Shown: positions 61,088-64,000 of the stretch, piece by piece | Layout: the number at the start of each line of letters is the position of its first letter | How positions within the stretch are numbered: the first letter of the stretch is position 1 | Made by a program: the position numbers and the translations under genes | Source of the DNA: Glaciecola sp965660625 | GTDB taxonomy: Bacteria > Pseudomonadota > Gammaproteobacteria > Enterobacterales > Alteromonadaceae | Direction of reading: 5' to 3' | DNA: 64,000 nucleotides | Assembly (NCBI GenBank): GCA_965660625.1 | Contig: CBFIAR010000004.1 | Coordinates: 62,001 to 126,000, forward strand | Notes under the pieces: model-generated | What the model saw: the letters and a program-made list of their open reading frames with translations, nothing else | Told to the model about the DNA's origin: nothing | The model's database searches: none

Positions 61088-62035
61088 TTAATCTAATTTA
61101 TAAGGCAGAGCGCTTACTTTAAATTGCTGCTCTGGAAACTCCTTCAATCTTAGCACATCATCTATTTGCGTGTCATTTGCAAGCACCGCCAACATCAGCG
61201 TATTAGCTTCAAATACCGCGCTTTGAAGAACTGTACCACCACTGCGCCAGTTATCACCAGCCTGTTTTTCCAAAGCGACTCCCGGTGACAAGCGCGGAGC
61301 AAGGTCTACATCGTCACCGATAAGAATATATGAAGCTCTTTTATTGCGTCCTAGAAATTTTGTCCGAGCAATGGTTTCTTGTCCCATATAGCAACCTTTA
61401 TCAAAATCGATACCAGCTACTGCTTGCAAATTCAGCATTTGCGGAACAAATTCATTACTGGTTTGTGCCTCCACATAAGGGATTGCGTCTCTTATATTCA
61501 TCGCGTCCCAGTGTTCTTCGTTTGTATCGGCTTCTTGAATAGACAGTTGACTTAGCATGGCCGCACCGTTTGCGTTCAGAGCTAGCAAGTATCGTGGGTC
61601 GTTAATGTTCAAGCATATTGCACTGCCAAATTGGTTATTGACCACGCTAAGGTGCTGGTCGCTGAGCCCAGCAAATAAGGTGCTAATAGCCGCGATTGTT
61701 GTTGTTCCTGAGACGCCAAAAAAGCTTAATCCATCACCAGATTGCTGGATATCTACGTTTGAAAAAAACCCATATTTCTTGAATTCGGCCATGCTTTTTT
61801 CAAGTGATGATTTTCGCATGATCAACTGATAGACATCGTGAGATAACAGTGCTGTGAAAACAGACCATGCTTTGCCTTTAAAGTCGCAATGTGCGCCAAA
61901 CCTAGCGGCCTGGGAATTCATCTTGGTAACATCGATGGTTACTTGACCTTGTAAATATTCTGCAGCCTGTGGACCTGAAAATGTAATGCAGCCCAGATTA
62001 TTCAATTTTGCGACTAATTCTTTTTGAGATGACAT
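61088..62035 (-). CDS. ygfZ: tRNA-modifying/Fe-S repair protein YgfZ
   Basis: YgfZ is a folate-binding protein that supports Fe-S enzymes such as MiaB and is important under oxidative stress. The 315-aa protein has ITFSGPQAAEYLQGQVTIDV at its start and the signature FDKGCYMGQETIARTKFLGR with the functional Cys (KGCxxGQ). I use ATG 62035 (MSSQKELVAKL). The frame extends 22 codons upstream without family-like residues. It is divergent from sdhE, the usual ygfZ / sdhE-ygfX neighbourhood. Its role in Fe-S homeostasis is relevant given the broken isc operon. Confidence 0.94.
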   Translation of the reverse strand: MSSQKELVAKLNNLGCITFSGPQAAEYLQGQVTIDVTKMNSQAARFGAHCDFKGKAWSVFTALLSHDVYQLIMRKSSLEKSMAEFKKYGFFSNVDIQQSGDGLSFFGVSGTTTIAAISTLFAGLSDQHLSVVNNQFGSAICLNINDPRYLLALNANGAAMLSQLSIQEADTNEEHWDAMNIRDAIPYVEAQTSNEFVPQMLNLQAVAGIDFDKGCYMGQETIARTKFLGRNKRASYILIGDDVDLAPRLSPGVALEKQAGDNWRSGGTVLQSAVFEANTLMLAVLANDTQIDDVLRLKEFPEQQFKVSALPYKLD

Positions 62036-62284
62036 TTTGTAGCCTCTAATGCTGTCGAGATTTGCTGTTTGTTCAATTATTTTTGAACGAAGTAAGCTCA
62101 CTCTTTTTTTCTTGTTGGGGTTGATATTGGGATTGTACGTTAGTTTGCAAGATGATGATTCATTGGGCTGCTGTTATTTTGAATTTTTTTGCGCAAATAC
62201 GGCGCCATTTTTATTATCGTTTGATCAGTTCTGCATTGGTCCGCGTTATGCTACTATCTCACCAATAAAAGCACGAGGTTACTA

Positions 62285-62536
62285 ATGTTTACAGCAAAGA
62301 GAGTCGCTAGGTTAAAATGGGCATGCCGCAGAGGAATGCTAGAGTTAGATGTATTGTTCCTTCCTTTCGTTGAACAAGCTTTCGATGAATTGACTGATGG
62401 TGAAAAAATAGTGTTTGAACGTTTGTTAACTTGCGATGACCCGGATCTATTCGCATGGTTCATGGGCCATCAAAAGTGTGAGGATCCTGACTTGGCGGTG
62501 ATGGTGCAACGTGTATTACAAAGAGTTAAGGTGTAA
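62285..62536 (+). CDS. sdhE: FAD assembly factor SdhE
   Basis: SdhE (CptB/YgfY) helps attach FAD covalently to succinate dehydrogenase and fumarate reductase. The 83-aa protein has the essential RGMLELD (RGxxE) motif at about 16-22 with LKWACR before it. F-V-E-Q-AFDELTDGEKIVFERLL and DDPDLFAWFMG follow, all family marks. GAGG precedes the ATG by 6 nt. It overlaps the ygfX frame by 26 nt if the latter starts at GTG 62511. Confidence 0.95.
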   Translation: MFTAKRVARLKWACRRGMLELDVLFLPFVEQAFDELTDGEKIVFERLLTCDDPDLFAWFMGHQKCEDPDLAVMVQRVLQRVKV

Positions 62537-63041
62537 CTCGATATTAACTATTATCGCAACACGGTATCAGTTCGGTTTAATACAGTTTTTTAACTGCTAT
62601 CTTGTGCCACTTTGCCTATGTTGGTCTGTGCCCACATCGGCATTGCCGACACTATATTTAGTGCAGTTTGTCTTCACCACAATGCTAAGCGTTTGGCTCA
62701 CATATCGATTGTACAACAATACCAAATTAGCAACGCATTTTTTAATCTACGTGAGTCAGCAAAGCTGGCTACTTTGTGATTACTCTGAAAACAGGCTGTT
62801 AGATACCGATAAAGCAAATGTTAGTGGTCATTATAGGACAAATGATAATTCACCTATTAATGGTGGCTCCAAAATTTGTCCGCGTTCACGTTGCACTCAG
62901 TTCTGCATATTTTTAATATTAGAACCTGAGGATCTGCGCGCAGTGAGTTCTACAATCCTTTTTAAGTGGCAACTAAGCGATAAAGACTATCGTGAACTTG
63001 CTTTGGCGATAGCACAAAGCAAAGCGTCAGCGCGAAGATAA
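62511..63041 (+). CDS. ygfX: YgfX (CptA)-family membrane protein
   Basis: YgfX is the inner-membrane partner encoded after sdhE. In E. coli it has been called a toxin that affects cell division proteins, though the toxin-antitoxin role is disputed. The protein has two membrane helices in the first third (LIQFFNCYLVPLCLCW and LPTLYLVQFVFTTMLSVWLT). A cytosolic part follows with SWLLCDYSENRLL and ends RELALAIAQSKASARR. The 176-aa frame opens with GTG 62511 inside sdhE. However, a good AAGGTG at 62528-62533 points to initiation near 62541 (ATA) or 62550 (ATT), both non-standard. The insert DTDKANVSGHYRTNDNSP is longer than usual. Confidence 0.75.
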   Translation: MYYKELRCNSILTIIATRYQFGLIQFFNCYLVPLCLCWSVPTSALPTLYLVQFVFTTMLSVWLTYRLYNNTKLATHFLIYVSQQSWLLCDYSENRLLDTDKANVSGHYRTNDNSPINGGSKICPRSRCTQFCIFLILEPEDLRAVSSTILFKWQLSDKDYRELALAIAQSKASARR

Positions 63042-63116
63042 ATAAACGAGCATAAAAAATGAGAATGTATAGTGAGTCTAGCTTTTATGCAAACCTAACG
63101 CAGGAAAACTAAGTAA

Positions 63117-64000
63117 ATGATGAACATGGGCTTATTGAAAGCGGCTTTTTACAGTCCACAGCATTTTGATAATGCTATACCTGTGTTGCCAGAGAGCAGT
63201 ATTCGTAAGGAGATCGTAATCAATACGGTGCACTGTGAACGATACAATCAGGCGGTGAATTGGAAGCTAGGTATTGCAGCAGTAATACATCCGAACTATT
63301 TGCAAGTTTTGACGCTGCGCATGCAGCTCGAGATGATGATAAATCAACCATTCCCTTTTAAACCGATGGGTTTGGTGCACTTAGCCAATCATATCGAAGT
63401 GAACTACTTGCCTAAACAAAATGCGCAATTGTTACTGCAAACATCGTTCAAGGAATTAATTTGGCATAAGAATGGTTGGGTTTTTGCTCTTTTAAGTGAA
63501 GGCTTTGTTAATGGTAAATTAGCGATAGCTGCTACCGCTTACTATTTGTCTCGACAACGGCACACTCAGGTCAATAAAAATACTGACGTTATCAGTGAAG
63601 TGAATCTCGAGGAGGCGACGTCGAAGAGTAAAGTAGTAGCAAAAATTTCATCTGAGATACCAATAATTGATGAATTGTTGCCTCCTTTTGATATGAGCGT
63701 TGATATGAATTTTCCGCTAGGTATTGGGCGTCAGTATGCGCGAGTTTCAGGTGATTTTAATCCGATACATTTAACGCGGTGGACGGCGAAATTGATGGGT
63801 TTTAAACAGGCCATTGCGCATGGCATGTACTCAAAAGCACTTTGCATATCAGTGATCTTAAAGCAAGAAATGGAGAATCGGAAAGGGGCATTAGCGCAAG
63901 CGTCAATGCAATTCTCTACTCAATTTATACAGCCCATTTATTTGCCAACACGCTGTGAGTTGAATGTCAAACGGGAGGGTGAAGGCATTGACTTTTCGCT
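63117..64000 (+). CDS. MaoC-like acyl dehydratase (partial, runs off the window)
   Basis: The first 294 codons of a hot-dog-fold protein; the 3' end is outside the window. The hydratase motif appears as YARVSGDFNPIHL with the Asp and His of the MaoC catalytic site, followed by AIAHGMYSKALC. This is the bacterial MaoC/(R)-enoyl-CoA hydratase or hydroxyacyl-dehydratase pattern. The N-terminal half (about 1-190) is a second, degenerate hot-dog domain, with LGIAAVIHPNYLQVLTLRMQLEM resembling related two-domain acyl dehydratases. AGGA is about 11 nt before the ATG. Likely role in fatty acid or acyl-CoA metabolism; substrate unknown. Confidence 0.82.
   Translation, partial: MMNMGLLKAAFYSPQHFDNAIPVLPESSIRKEIVINTVHCERYNQAVNWKLGIAAVIHPNYLQVLTLRMQLEMMINQPFPFKPMGLVHLANHIEVNYLPKQNAQLLLQTSFKELIWHKNGWVFALLSEGFVNGKLAIAATAYYLSRQRHTQVNKNTDVISEVNLEEATSKSKVVAKISSEIPIIDELLPPFDMSVDMNFPLGIGRQYARVSGDFNPIHLTRWTAKLMGFKQAIAHGMYSKALCISVILKQEMENRKGALAQASMQFSTQFIQPIYLPTRCELNVKREGEGIDFS

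Overview
The window is about 42% G+C and reads as the chromosome of a marine gammaproteobacterium, most likely of the Alteromonadales. The evidence is the block order (cysE-isc, ndk-rlmN-pilF-rodZ-ispG-hisS-yfgM-bamB-der; xseA/guaBA; tig-clpPX-lon-hupB-ppiD; ribF-ileS-lspA-fkpB-ispH followed by minor pilins) together with a Na+/H+ antiporter and a PEP-CTERM protein. No rRNA, phage, insertion sequence or CRISPR array was seen. Almost all of it is housekeeping DNA with short accessory insertions.

Layout. 1-3,100: cysE, a degraded isc operon and ndk. Only iscS is intact. A 3' scrap of iscR lies before it, a frameshifted 3' scrap of fdx lies after it, and iscU, iscA, hscB and hscA are absent. 3,190-12,870: rlmN-pilF-rodZ-ispG and hisS-yfgM-bamB, then der (translation quality, cell shape, isoprenoids, outer-membrane assembly, ribosome assembly). 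13,190-20,150: a host-attachment-type protein, a second Lon protease, NhaD, an ACE-like M2 peptidase lipoprotein and a small predicted exported protein. 20,350-24,940: xseA divergent from guaB-guaA. 25,060-31,600: a minus-strand group (TrmH-type methylase, pldA, MBL-fold hydrolase, proS, trmO, DUF1415, folD). 31,730-32,770: a five-gene tRNA operon followed by a microsatellite and a structured repeat. 33,015-41,590: tig, clpP, clpX, lon, hupB, ppiD, with a clear sigma-32-type promoter at lon. 41,760-48,950: a 55-aa membrane protein, rpsT, murJ, ribF, ileS, lspA. 48,930-57,190: fkpB, ispH and the type IV pilus tip operon pilV-pilW-pilX-pilY1-pilE. 57,420-59,040: a fibro-slime PEP-CTERM protein behind a sigma-54-like promoter, and an inverted fimT. 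59,313-64,000: nadE-glnB, slyD, ygfZ, sdhE-ygfX and a partial MaoC-type dehydratase.

How the genes work together. RlmN, IspG and IspH in this window all need 4Fe-4S clusters, yet the ISC scaffold, chaperone and ferredoxin genes have been lost from their usual place. The cell must therefore have another Fe-S assembly route (SUF is the obvious candidate), with IscS probably kept for tRNA thiolation and other sulfur transfer. The pilus genes are spread over two places: the pilotin PilF at 4.4 kb, and the tip adhesin and minor pilins at 50-57 kb. The proteostasis block carries trigger factor, ClpXP, Lon, HU and PpiD, and a second Lon sits about 20 kb away.

Limits: identifications rest on motifs and recalled family features, not on database searches. 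Promoter, terminator and hairpin calls were made by eye.
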